Below are positions 1 through 13,530 of a stretch of 64,000 bases of DNA, piece by piece (the first letter of the stretch is position 1; the number at the start of each line of letters is the position of its first letter). The translations under genes were made by a program, and so were the position numbers. The DNA is from Solea solea (Eukaryota; Chordata; Actinopteri; Pleuronectiformes; Soleidae): contig NC_081140.1 in the NCBI RefSeq assembly GCF_958295425.1, positions 7,943,698 through 8,007,697 on the forward strand. Reading direction: 5' to 3'. Under the pieces are notes generated by a model. It was not told the origin of the DNA, searched no databases, and saw nothing but the letters and a program-made list of their open reading frames with translations.

Positions 1-1089
1 AAGCTTATGTTTTCACAGGTTTTTCTTTATTTGTCAACCGGAATGTTGTTACACTTTTGAGGCTCACTGTAATCCTGACGCACAGTGAACAAAATGTCTT
101 TAAGCTGAGGTTAGTTGAGGCCCATCACCTGAGAAAACCTCAACGTACCTCTTCAGACATCACATCATCTGCAGGGACACTGCACTGATATTATCTCACC
201 CAGAAGGAGGCTTAGGTATAGGGAAGAGACAATCGTCATCAGCGTCATCTTTTTTTAGTGAGTGCTTTGTTTTAGACATGCACTGACGTGCCAGGATTAT
301 CTTAGCATTCAAGGGTTAAGGGGGTTAATAAGGCTTGAGGAGAGGGTAACACACTCGACCTACATCTAGGCAAAACTCGCCAAACACACGGAATCCCCAC
401 TGCACTTTATCCCACTAAGAGCGTGCAAGAAACTGGGTGTATACAAGCGTAGGGATGATTATATGACCTCAGAGTATATTATACATGTTGTAGCTGGTCA
501 TACAAGTCGGCAAGCCTGTTCTTTTCATAATTTGGGATTTCAAAGTGCTTGGGGGCAGCAGCTTTTCCTGTCTCACTTTTTTTTTTATTTTTGCAGAAGG
601 AAACTGGTTCAGACTGGAACTCGGTGAAAAGATGTGCTTTAAGCATTTGCAGCACAATTAGTTCGTTTTTAATAAACGCAATCGCTGCTATTATCCAATG
701 CAGTAGCTTATTTGTATGAGTGCACATTTGAGCAGCTTTAGGCAAACAGTCAGTCAGGTGATTTACACATGGAGATAAACCCAGGTTGCACTGGGAGATT
801 TAGGGAAAAGTATTGCCTCTGAACACTCCACACTGTGAGCCATTACACAAATCACAAAAGCATTGGCAAATACATAGATATTGCCTTTAAGTTCTGTAAT
901 CAATTTTATCCATGGCTACATATTGTCCCTTATTGCTGATGAATTGGTCTCTTGCTGTTGATATTTATCTTGCATTGCTACATTGCTTTGATGGATATAG
1001 TTCCCCTCTCCCTCCCCTTAAGTTTTGATTAAGTAAAATATCTTGCACTGAATTAAATATTTTTGGTCGCTGTCTTTTGTTTCCAACAG
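1..1089 (+). other. sik3 intron, 3' part
   Basis: AT-rich sequence before the first sik3 exon of the window; a branch/pyrimidine region and CAG acceptor precede 1090. No coding exon or repeat recognised. Position 1 is a HindIII site. Confidence 0.6.
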
Positions 1090-4000
1090 GAGTGTGAGCA
1101 GCTCCAGAAAAAGTATGCTTTCCAGCAGGATGAGCATCTCCTGGAGCACACCCAGCAGCAGCATATCCTCTACCAGCAAGAGCAACAAATCCTCCACCAG
1201 CAAATCCAGGTATCTGAAGTGGACAAAGTCACCATGGTGCCAGATTTACACTCATTTCAGGATGGTTTCACTGCTTTACATTTCTTCATGCAGGACAGAA
1301 TGAGCTGCTTTACTCCACAGTTAGTTTGTTAACAAATCACGTTATTCTGAACCTCAGAGGTAATGTATTTATCTTTACCTGCAGAGTCTGTCTTTAGGCC
1401 ATGGAGAGAGCCAGCCGAGTCACCTAACCCACCAGCTTCAGAGGTGAACATGCGCACACGCACACATTACTCATCGGCCATTGAACGGTGAAGAATGAAC
1501 TTGATACTGTGGTGCAGCAGTATCGACTGAAATGCTACATCACATAATTCTTGTTTTTTTTTTTGTTTTTTTTCCTTTTCCTTTCTTCTCCTCTGTTTTG
1601 TCCTCTCTCAGATTGCATATCCAGCCCTCCAGCCCGCCGCCAACACATCCCAGCAACCACCTCTTCAGGCAGTCCAATCAGAGCCCTCCGCCTTGCTCTG
1701 CAGGCATACTGCAGGGGCACGGTTAGTGACACCATTAAAATGCTTAAAAATTAAAGTGTACAGACAGTTAAAATTATCGCTTCACCTAAACTAGCTCCAA
1801 ATGTACCGACATTTACTGATGAAGTTGCATGTTGCAGGCTGAACATCCCTCACTTTGTGTGGACCCTATGTAGCCTTCAATTAGCAACACAACTCAAAGG
1901 ATGTGGAGTCTGTATGAAGTGGGCTATTGTAAGGACACGGTGGTCCAAAATGGCTGCCTTCAGAGCTGATCCGGCTCCTAATATGAATATCAAAGGCTCA
2001 TTCTGGGGTAATGAAAAACAATTCATATAATCGGGTGGTTGTTTTTGCCAAATGAAAATAATTACATCTAAATTTACACATTGGACCTTTTAAATTATTA
2101 TTAGCTTTTTCTTTCTTTTTTTTTTTTAAAATGCATTTACCTTTTTTAACTGCATGTATTAGAAATATTAGTCAGTTCTGAATTAAATAGAAATGTTTTT
2201 GGTTTTTTTGCCACAGCTGAGTTAACATGTTGATCATTATAACTTATGGTTACAATATGATTTTATTGACTTATTGTAATGGTACATTAGCTATGATGCC
2301 GTGTTATTGTTGGGACAGTAAATACAAAACAATCACTTGAAAGCAGTAGCAAGAAACTTAGTTGGTGTTGGTGAGTGACTCTTTGCTCGAGTCATATTTT
2401 CTCCTCGAGAAAATTCCAGCAGAAATTTGGTGGATGTCAACACTCTGCTGCCTGTTCTGTCCTCTCCTATAGGTGGTCCGTCACCAGTGCAGTACCAGCA
2501 CCAGCATGGTACTGCAGCACTGTACCAAGGCCAGAGTGGAAGCCCACCTCCCACAGGTTTGCCTCGAGTCGCTCTCGCAACAAATCAGCAAGCACCATCT
2601 GTCCGCCCCACTGTCCCATTGGCACAGGGTGTACCTCAACAACAGCAGGTGACAACAAGGAGCCGTCTAACTGTTTTCCTTTTATGTTTGTGCTGATGTT
2701 ACATGTGTTGCGGTATAACGTATCTATGCAAGTTCTGTAACTATTATGGCGTATTTCCACCAGCTCTACTCGCCTCGCCACGGCACGGCACGGTTTAAGT
2801 AGCGTTTCCACTAGCATAGCACCTGGTACCAGGTACTATTTTTAGTACCTACTCCGGCGAGGTTCCAAAAGCGTGCCGAGTAGGTACTATGTGATGATTG
2901 GTCAGACTGCCGGCCACTGACTGGTTAGAGTGCCGTCACAGGAGGAGACGTCCGACACAGAAATCAAGCCAAACAGTGCATGATTTAAAACAACAACAAA
3001 AAAAGGTTGTGTGTGTGTGTGGCGTATAAAACGAAGTCACCGCAGTTTCACACAGCCGTGCAGTGATGACTCCGCCCACAATGAGTAAGCCAGGAGAGCC
3101 GGTAGAAATACGCTATTAAATACTGGGCAAAAGGTGTACCACACACCCTGGACGCCGTGATAAAGATAATAGTGATGATGATAATTATCATTAATGATAC
3201 AGGTTTTTAAATGCTCCCCGTCTCCATCCTCCTCTCTCCTTTCCATTCTTCTTTTCACTCAACTCACCTCTCCTTCACTAACCCCCTTCCTTCCTCCTCT
3301 CCTTTCTCTCCTCCCAACCCGGTGGAGGCAGATGGCGTTGTACTCTGAGTCTGCTTCTGTCAGATATTTCTTCCTGTTATAAGGGAGTTTTTTTTCTCTC
3401 CACTGCTGCCAAGTACATGCTCATTGTGTTCCTGTTGGGTTTCTCTGCAATAATTGTAAGGTCTTCAACTTACCAAGCAAAGTGCCTTGAGATAACGTTT
3501 GTTATGAATCGGTGGGATGCAAATAAAATTGAATTGAGATTTTGCATTGTAGGCATTTAATTTGACTTAACATTGGTGTTATAGCTGCAACTAATGATTC
3601 TTTTCATAATCGATTAATCTGTCAATTGTTTTCTCTATTAATCGATTAATCATTTGGCCTATAAAATATCAGAAAACCTTAATAAATGTTGATCGGTGTT
3701 CGTCAAACCTGGAAATGATGATGTTCTCAAATGTCTTGTTTTGTCCACAAACCAAAATGATTCACTTTTAATGATTTCTTTGTTCTCCAGAACATTTAAG
3801 AAGCTTAAACAATCAGAAATCTTGTTTTAATCATGAAAAAAACTTCAAACCGATTATCAAAATAGTTGTCGATTAATTTAGTAATCGATTAATCGTTTCA
3901 GCTCTAATTGATGTAATGTGATTCTTTGAGTAATAGTTAATTTCAGCGTTGACTGTTCATACAGGTGACCATCCAGGTGCAGGAAGTGGAACTGGGAGGT

Positions 4001-7000
4001 GTGGCGCAGAGACAAGGTAGCTTTTTGTCCACACCAGGACACAGAGTTCTTGGGAAGCAGCTGAGTGCAGACAACGCCGAGATGCACAGGTGACCTCACC
4101 CATCCTGTCACCACATCACCTGATGGCTTTTACACCCTCCCAGCATTACCATTGGACTGTTTCTGTGTCATCTCCTTCCATCCTTTTTTTTTTTGACACT
4201 CTTGATGATCTCACCTCCCGGCAATAATAGACACCTGCATGCTATTCTGTGTATATATTTTTTTTTTATACTTTTTTCTTCACTAATTTGTTTGTGTTTC
4301 CCCTTTCTGTCATTTATTTTCTGATTTTTAATTGTATTTTTAAGGTCTAATGTGTAATAATTAGTGACACCTGATGGTGAGACTGCAGATTGCAAGAAAC
4401 AAAGGACTCTTTCCCTCACCTCTTCCTTTCCCAAGGGTGTCGGCGAACTACTGTGGCCTTCATTTGCCAAAAAGGACGTTTGTCCTTAACAACCTTGTCT
4501 ACTGTCAACTGATGGTGATGCAGATCTTAGCTACATTGTGTTTCTGTGAGTTATGCACCAGGTTTATGTGGACAGAGCGGTTCTTCAATTGCAAATGTAG
4601 CTTCTGCTTCGAAACCCAAAATGTACGCTCTGGCTGGTTTGTCCCTTTAGGCTGTCGTAAAAACATCATACCATGGATTAGTGAATTTGGTTAAAGCACC
4701 TACATTGCTTAAAGGACATAAAAAAAGGCTTATTCTGAGGCTATGAAAACCAAAGGATTTTTGTTTTGAAGCTATTTCACATTCATACAAACATATTTAT
4801 TAAATTTCTGCCAATAAACTCCTAAATGTTGGAACTTCCAAAACCTTAGACAGTAACACTGATACTCAAACAGTACTGACAGTCAACTAAAATATAACAT
4901 TGAGTTTTTCCCAAGATGATTTCTGAAAGCTTTCTCCACTACAGAATAACCCGGTGAGTGGTTGGATGTAGTGTTAGAGGTACAGTATGTGTTAAGATGC
5001 CAGCAGTTGAAGTAGGTGATCGGTCGTCCTGTGACACCTGATGTCTTCGTCCCATGAACGGTCCTCGTACCCAGCAGTGGCTTCACTAAGAGCGCAGTCT
5101 TCAAAAAACAAATAAAAAAATGCATCATTTGGAAACATCCTAACACCTCTTAGTGAATTCTTGAACCTGGATCCAATGTGAAGTGTTTGCTAGGCTGCCT
5201 GTGTGTGGTGATTTTAACGAAGGCCTCCTGTAGATTGATGAAAGTGAAGGTGATGTAGTGGCATCCCAACCAGGACTTGGGTGTATGTCGCTATTTGACA
5301 ACAGATGGCTAATTCAGCTCTACATTCCCTCTTCTTATCCAGTCGCAGCCTCGGCCGCTTCACATCGGGCTATGAGCAGGCCCAGTTCAATGCCCACCTC
5401 ATCTCTGGCGACGCTGCCTCCCGGGGCGCCTCCGGAGTGCTCAGCTCCTTCAGCCCGTACCTACAGGGAGCCTCGCTCAAAGTCCCCAGCCTAGAAGGGT
5501 ACCAGGGCGGGGTGGTGGGGAGTGGCAACTATGGTACTCCCTCAACACTACAACAGGCCCTGCTGTCCCCAACTCCTTTGGACTACCGCCCCCCACAACA
5601 GCACGTCACCCCCACCCTGCAGGGCCTCCTCTCCCCCCGTCACTCTTTAACAGGGCACGCTGATCCCAGGTTGCCCCCCCAAGACCTGGCTGCCCTGCTG
5701 AAGAGGCACAGTCCCCGGCCGTGCCCAGCGCCCCCCACACCACCCAGCGGTCCGCCCCAGGAGTATGGAGAGATGTTGCTTCTACACCAGCTGAGCCAGG
5801 GTGAGAGCTTGGAGCAACCGACACCACAGGGTGCCCCCGGAGGCCCACACTACCTCCACCTCCTCCAGATTCGACCACCTGATGTCCAGCCACAGCAGCA
5901 CCCAGCCCAGCCACCGTGCCCCAGCTTACCTTACTCAGAGAGCATGGAGGAGGACGAGGTGCCACCTGGCTACCATCACCCACACGAGGGCCTGCTGACC
6001 AAGGCAGGGGAAGGTCATGAGCTTCTCGGGCCTCCCTGCGGAGGCACCCCGCCCTATAACTCCCCGACACACAGGCATGGCGGCTATATAAGGAGTCCTC
6101 CAGCAACGAGAGGTAACATCTGTTTTATTGTCGCCGTATAATTTACTTGCATTAAAAGAACTCTTCTCAAACAGCTGAAAACACGCTGTGTACTGAACAC
6201 ACTCTGCTTTCTGTCAGAATCTGAGTGCGTGGAGTGTAGGCCCCCAGGGCAGGCCATGGAGGTGCCTGATCATAATGGTGTGGGCTACTCTCGAGGTCCC
6301 CAGGGTGACGCCTATAGGTCCCGTGGACAACTACAGCGCCACCACACCATTCAGACCTGCGATGATGCTTATGTGAGCTAAAGTCTATTGATGAATTACT
6401 TTGAGCAGATTGACCACATTCCTTTTAAAGGGCCCAACAATTAACCAGACAATTAGCAAGTCACACATGTTACAATTAAATTATTACATTTTTGATTGTT
6501 AAATATGAAAAAATTGAAATGGATGAATGTTAGAAACAATATCTTTATCCTTTTAAGTGCCTGTCCTCGCATTACAGTGTAGTAGTCGATATTTTGATGA
6601 TATCCCACGTGATAATGCTCCGTCTTTACTTACTACTTAAAAAATTATGTCACAATTCACTACGAGTAGGAAAGCAAATGCACCAGGGAGTCATGTTTAT
6701 TTAGATGTTTTTTTGAGGTATTAGTGCATGTTAATCACATCTGATCTTTAAAAAAAACAACAACTTCTGAGTCTTCATAAGGATTCATTCAGGATTCTAA
6801 AAATGGTTCCCTCTCTGGCTGCTCAGGACCAGGTAGAGCCCATGTCTGGAATGAGCCTGTTGGCTGGAAAGGCATTAAGCTCTGCCCGCATGTCAGACAT
6901 CCTCAGCCAGACATCATTGACAGGAAGCCAGCAGCTGCACCAGCGGGAAGAGTCAGGTCAGTGTGCGACATGATATTAGCTGAAATGCAGTTTTTTGTTT

Positions 7001-7169
7001 TTTCTTTGGTCAATATCACTAAAGTCTGTGTGCTCCTCCTAATGCAGTGTGTGATGTCGAAGGGGAGCTCCATGCAGCAGCGTGCTACCCCTCCTCCTGC
7101 ACCAGTGACATGCTCCTCAGCTACAAGCCCCCAGACCTGCAGTACAGCATGGAGCAGGCTGGGGTCTAG
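1090..7169 (+). CDS. sik3: Salt-inducible kinase 3, C-terminal part (nine exons, 588 codons)
   Basis: SIK3 is an AMPK-related cytoplasmic Ser/Thr kinase acting in LKB1/PKA signalling (CRTC and class IIa HDAC phosphorylation). Only the regulatory C-terminal tail is here; kinase and UBA domains lie upstream. Exons with GT-AG borders and consistent phase: 1090-1209, 1385-1443, 1612-1721, 2473-2648, 3965-4089, 5343-6112, 6218-6372, 6827-6956, 7048-7169; they join into one open frame ending at TAG 7167-7169. Diagnostic segments: Gln-rich start (HILYQQEQQILHQQIQ), SLSLGHGESQPSHLTHQLQR, VTIQVQE, the long Pro/Gln exon with LLSPTPLDYRP and LQGLLSPRHSLTGH, SESMEEDE, ALSSARMSD and the terminal YSMEQAGV, in the order known from vertebrate SIK3. 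The big exon 5343-6112 is GC-rich against its surroundings. Borders are read by eye without transcripts. Same strand as the downstream tmem25. Confidence 0.95.
2749..3113. mobile_element. MITE with imperfect terminal inverted repeats, in a sik3 intron
   Basis: The left end GCGTATTTCCACCAGCTCTA is matched on the other strand at the right end (GCGTATTTCTACCGGCTCTC), about 25 bp of terminal inverted repeat. Inside is a strong internal palindrome around GGTACCAGGTACTA / TAGTACCTACTCC and a short GT run. About 365 bp, no coding capacity. Target duplication not resolved, so the superfamily (PIF-Harbinger or hAT) is open. Confidence 0.6.
3200..3540 (+). mobile_element. 3' end of a fish LINE (L2-like), truncated
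   Basis: Pyrimidine-rich stretch followed by the conserved tail common in fish LINEs: TTCTTCCTGTTATAAGGGAG at about 3370, then TTGTAAGGTCTT..., AAGTGCCTTGAGATAACG and a terminal ATGCAAATAAAATTGAATTG. No reverse transcriptase frame remains. Family assignment rests on recognising the tail. Confidence 0.5.
3580..3906. mobile_element. hAT-like MITE, copy 1 (in sik3 intron)
   Basis: Ends TATAGCTGCAACTAATGATT and ...AATCGTTTCAGCTCTA are inverted repeats of each other; they enclose an ATTAATCGATTAATC-rich palindromic left part and a middle shared almost base for base with 8263-8599. Flanked by ATTGGTGT (3572-3579) and ATTGATGT (3907-3914), a 7/8 match that fits an 8-bp hAT-type target duplication. 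Confidence 0.75.
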
Positions 7170-8262
7170 CACAGGTACACGCACACAAACAGAACAAAGG
7201 GTTGATGATAAAAAGTCAATTATTGAACGCAGATTAGTTGTTATCTGGTGATAGAGACACCGGAATACAGAGGAGGGGGTTTAGGATCTTCAGGTGCAGC
7301 AGGCCTTTGGTGTGAAAACCTTTTTTACATCATAAAAAGTTAGATTATACATAAAAGAAAAGGAGAAATGGTGGCTAGCATGAGTCGAGCAGCTCCGTGT
7401 ACAACCACAAATTCAACAAGTGAACTTTGCTGTAGTTTGTGTGTGGCCTCAAACTGAATCAACTCCTCAATCTGGGAAAATCTGGGATTGGAGCCAAATC
7501 TTCTCAGGCACATTCCTTTTGGCACATCGTCACCTTATAAATCACTTTCCCAAACAGATTTTTATGGTTCTGTAGTAGTTTATATAATAATCATTCATCA
7601 AATGCTTTGACCTTTTATGGGTTACTCAACATTTATTATAACAATACAGTGTTTACCCTCTTGGTTTGTTTCATGTTTTCATTTTACAGCACTGAACTTG
7701 GTAGCTTTTGGGCGTCAAACCACATCAAACTTTCAACCAATCGATCAATTAAATGAGTTCACGCATAAATATGGCTCTTTAAATCAAAGATTGAGCTCAT
7801 CCAATCATGCCGTTATATTTTTGAGGCACTTGAAACAGAAGCCGTCGTCAGGAGTCTATGTGCTCCTGTAGTAGCTTGCTCAAGATTGTTCAACCCCCCC
7901 CCCCCCCATCAGGTCTGACATATTCCTTTCAAAATTAAGGGCTTAAACAGGATTATTTGATTTTCTATAAATAGCAAAATAGGTGTCGACGACTGGTGTG
8001 CAGAGACTTTTTGGATGTGCATGCCTTAGCACATTTTCTGGTTTCGTTCTTATGTGTTTTTTCCAGGAAACTTAGCTCTGGACCTGCCACTCAACATACA
8101 GATGCATTTAAGCAAATGGCAACTGATTGTGACATCACTCATATTGATATTTTGCAAGTGGGAGTTCCTACAACCAGCACCTCTTGGACAACACTAGCTG
8201 TTATTCACACTGGTGTCCACGTCATGTGCTATTAAACAAGATCTGGGAAGTTATAAATCAAG
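7170..8262. other. sik3 3' flank, no further gene seen
   Basis: Probable start of the sik3 3' UTR. Just after the stop there is a donor-like CACAG|GTACAC near 7174. A run of 14 C lies at about 7894-7907. No conserved open frame and no repeat recognised up to the MITE at 8263. Confidence 0.4.
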
Positions 8263-8599
8263 TAGAGCTGCAACTAACGATTATTTTCATAATCGATTAA
8301 TCTGTCGATTATTTTCTCGATTAATCGTTTGGTCCATAAAATATCAGCAAACCTTAAATGTTGATCGGTGTTCGTCAAACCTGGAAATGATGATGTTCTC
8401 AAATGTCTTGTTTTGGCCACAAACCAAAATGATTAACTTTTAAAGATTTCTTTGTTATCCAGAGCAAAGAAATTGAGAAAATATCCACATTTAAGAAGCT
8501 TAAACAATCGGAAATATCTTGTTTTAATCATGAAAAAAGCTTCAAACTGATTAATCGATTATCAAAATAGAAATTCAGTAATCGATTGTTTCAGCTCTA
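8263..8599. mobile_element. hAT-like MITE, copy 2
   Basis: Starts TAGAGCTGCAACTAACGATT and ends GATTGTTTCAGCTCTA. Same orientation and nearly the same interior as 3580-3906. Flanks AAATCAAG (8255-8262) and AAATCAAT (8600-8607) form a 7/8 target duplication. The Tc1 element at 8617 starts only 17 bp further on. Confidence 0.8.
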
Positions 8600-8616
8600 A
8601 AATCAATATTTATATA

Positions 8617-10247
<1,631 letters not shown>

Positions 10248-10249
10248 TA

Positions 10250-10400
10250 TATATGTATGTATGTATGTATGTATATGTATATGTATATGTATGTATGTAT
10301 ATGTGTATGTATATATATATGTATATGTATGTGTGTATATATGTATATATATACACATACATGTAAATATGTATGTATATATATATATATATATATAACC
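10250..10400. repeat. TATG/TA simple repeat
   Basis: Tandem TATG, TATATG and TA units directly abutting the right end of the Tc1 element; then a short AACCCTAACCCT (10397-10408). Confidence 0.9.
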
Positions 10401-10408
10401 CTAACCCT

Positions 10409-11636
10409 TAGACAATTCCATTCAAAATGACAGCAGAGTCTAAATGTTTAGTTGTGTATCAGAATCCTTTCCGCACCCACACTAACACACTTGCAAACAT
10501 ACTGTAATATCCCACTGGACATGTGTGTGCTAGTGGAAACAGGAAGCTGATTTGAAAATGCAAATAAGAAAAGTTCAGGCAGTGACAGTTGTGGTTTTAA
10601 TTCATTGCTGGTAATAATAATAATAAAAAAAAAGTGTGGTGACTGATAAGAATCAGTTGTTAACTGCCTCATCTGTGATTTTGGTTCATTCAGACCAAAA
10701 CAAGACTTAAAAAATGAAGCCTGCAGCGTTTCAAAAGCTGTCATAGTGTTCGGAAAGTCCAAAGTGTTGTTAACAGCAGGTGTAACCTGAGCAATTGCAA
10801 TGTGTTTCACTTTGTATATTTGGATAACTGGGTACGTCATCAATTTAATCTTACATGAGAGGGATTAGAAAAAGGAATCGGCAAAATGAAAATGGCAAAA
10901 AGCCCCAGGACAAAATGACCACAATGACACCAGCTGAGTGATTTTTTGCCCACGCCACAGAAGATGTTGTGCAGTTTTTCTCACGGACAAAGTTGTTTTT
11001 TTGATTATTGGAGATTTATTAAGTAGAAATTGGGACATTTACTTTGACAATTTGACTTATTTTATGTCAAGCTTCAGTTAAATTTTCACTTATAGATTTA
11101 ACACTGGATTATTTTCTTGGTTAAGTCATTATTTTTTAATCAGAGATATAAAAATAATCAATTGTTCTCTCTTAGTAGAAATTATGAAAGAACAATTTGA
11201 GGAAGATATCAAATAGCGTTTTTTGTGTGCATTGCAAAAAAAAAATTGCGTCGCATGCTATTTGGTTTGCTATATAACCTGCGATGTAGTCGGTTTAAAG
11301 TCCAGGTTCAGTTCAATATTCACTGTGTGATGGATTTAAAATGAAAAAAATAACAAAATCTCTCGCTCCATCTTGATCTAATTTCAGTATTCCAATGTCT
11401 GAAGTATATGTGAGGAAGAGGTGGATGACGAGAGGGCAAATAATCTTATTGGGAATAAATCTGCCTCGTGTGCAAAGTCTGTAGCTGACTCTGCTCGCCC
11501 TATTTGCACTATTGTGTCGTAACGTTGGAGATAATGGTGTTTGAGACTTTGAGAGTAGAACAACTAACCCCAAACAAATGGCGTAGACACAACTGTTGAA
11601 AATGCTGTTTCTTCTGTTCATGTGTCTTCATGCAGG
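10409..11636. other. Non-coding stretch, nothing recognised
   Basis: AT-rich, with no long conserved frame, no terminal repeats and no match to the repeat families seen elsewhere in the window. Confidence 0.4.
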
Positions 11637-13530
11637 AAAGGATGTATCCTGTGTACAGCGGTCCATATCAGCCATCCTGAGTTGTGTTGACTTGAGTTGA
11701 GCAGCATCACACCAAACCCACCACCACCACCACCACCACCGTCGTCTTTTGCCCAACCTGGGCCTCGGGAGGGAGAGGGAGGGAGGGCACTCTACGTCCA
11801 TCTGTATTGTCTCCGTCTGTCCCCGGGAGGGGACTCTGTATAAGAGAGGGAGAGTGTGTGGGTATAATCTTCAGTGGGGGGGATGGGTGGGTGGGGAGCA
11901 CAGGTGGGGCTGTGGGGGTTTCAAAGGTCAAAGTGCCAGCATTTTCTGCACAGACCTTCAGCACTCGCTGCTGCTGGTCATCTCTTCTTTTCTTCACCTC
12001 CCGTCGCGGTTAGACTGCAGTTCCACTCCTCCCTCTTCCGGCCCCACAGCCTCACCCCCCCCTCACCACCTCACCTCACCTCACCTCTCGCCCCGGCTCC
12101 CACCTGCTGCCGCCCCCGGCCTAAAACTCCCGCGTCATCATTTGTCCTCTGTTAACTGTCGGCATACTTGGTCATGTGCCTCGTCGGCTAACGCAGCGAT
12201 CCAGTCACACTCGGCAGAACATGGAGTCTAACGTAAACACACACTGCTGCAACAAATCCAAAGTATTCACGTTAGGTCTGAGTGCGCATGCGTGACTGAA
12301 AAGACGGGGTGAGTTGACTTGAAGTTGTCTGTGAGAGTTGGTCAGTTCCTCCCTCTCTCCCGCTCTCTTCCCCCCCACCCCCCATCCGCTGGCCTGCAGC
12401 AGATAATTCCGAAACGGGCCGAGATGTCGACGGTGGCGGCCCCTTATTGGCCGGGTGTTTTGGATCTCTAACAAAGCCGCTCTCCAAAGATGGAGCTCAG
12501 TGATATCGCACAGGACAAACCAGCTCTCATAGTTTTATAGTTTTTTTTCTGTTTCTCTTTTATTTTTGTTCTGGTATTTTTTTTTAATTTTAAAATTCAT
12601 TTTTACGGCTAATGTCCAAGCAGGCATTATGGTCAATATTGTTACTCTTGTTGTTACTGTTTTCTGTAAAATAAGTTTTATTATAATGGATATTATTATT
12701 ATTATTATTATTATGTTATTAATGGAAAAATAGTTCTGTGTTGCAAGGAAGACAACTTTGTTCTTTGATTACTTAAATCTGCACTTTCAGTTCAAGCTGT
12801 CCTCTCTTGTCTGTTTCCACCCTCTGCACACGGCTCCTCGCTCTCTGTCATGCTGTTCACCTTGTCTTTCAATTTACACGCCTGTTCATCCACCTCGTCT
12901 TACCTTTCTCTCCATCCTCCTCCCTCCTTTTCCATGTCAGTGACAGTGTATTGCATTGTGGGTAGATTTACCAGACATTTGCTCCTTTCCTTGTACAGTG
13001 ATGCCATGTATAGAACGCTATTGCAATTTCTGTATCAAATCTATTCTTTTTGTTACTTATTTTCTTTTGTTTTGTTTTTAGATGTCGTTGGGGAGGCTTT
13101 TTTTTATATCGGTATTGTTTTTCATTTGTACTTTTGGATGTCTTCAAAGTGTTTCTTTTTTCTTTTACTTTTCCTTCGTTTGTTTCTTTGTTTTATGAAT
13201 CGTTGAGATTTCTAGCCAAAAATGGACAGAGAGAAGAGAGACGCTGCTCTTTCTGTCCCGTAAAAAAGATTGTTCTTATTTGTTTTTAAATATTATTATT
13301 ATATCGAGACACTTGAATAAGAGGAGAGTAATTATTTTGTGTTGCTCTTTAAAGTATCATTTCAGTCGTTGATGTTGTTGTGACTGTCATTCTTGTTGAT
13401 GTGGGGCCCGTTTTCTGTTGGCGGGGTCGTTGGCGGCAGGTTATACAGGGTCAGGCTTCGGGCTTTGTCGGGGTTGGTTTGGGTGCTACAGAGACTTGAC
13501 AAATAAACAGAAAGAAACAATAAACTACCG
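11637..13530 (+). other. Possible 3' UTR exon of sik3 (GC-rich, then U-rich) with poly(A) signal
   Basis: A splice-acceptor-like TCTTCATGCAG ends at 11636. It is followed by a GC-rich block with poly-purine and poly-C runs (about 11740-12480), then a T-rich, ATT-repeat-bearing block typical of vertebrate 3' UTRs, and AATAAA at 13502-13507 with AATAAACT shortly after. It is co-linear with sik3 and sits before the next gene start at 18705. A donor-like site just past the sik3 stop (about 7174) would allow a spliced 3' UTR. No transcript evidence; the GC-rich block could instead be an unrelated CpG-rich element. Confidence 0.3.

Noticed and set aside
4017..4037. Apparent 21-bp intron in a sik3 exon
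   Set aside because: Too short for splicing; reading straight through keeps the frame and gives a sensible SIK3 sequence.
4883..5146. 87-codon minus-strand ORF in a sik3 intron
   Set aside because: No domain, signal peptide or splice support and no recognised similarity.
5606..6106. 166-codon minus-strand ORF
   Set aside because: Shadow of the GC-rich sik3 exon 5343-6112 on the other strand.
10397..10408. AACCCTAACCCT, telomere-like
   Set aside because: Only two units, beside a simple repeat; too short to indicate a telomere. The CTAACC stretch at 21.85 kb is part of a dispersed repeat.
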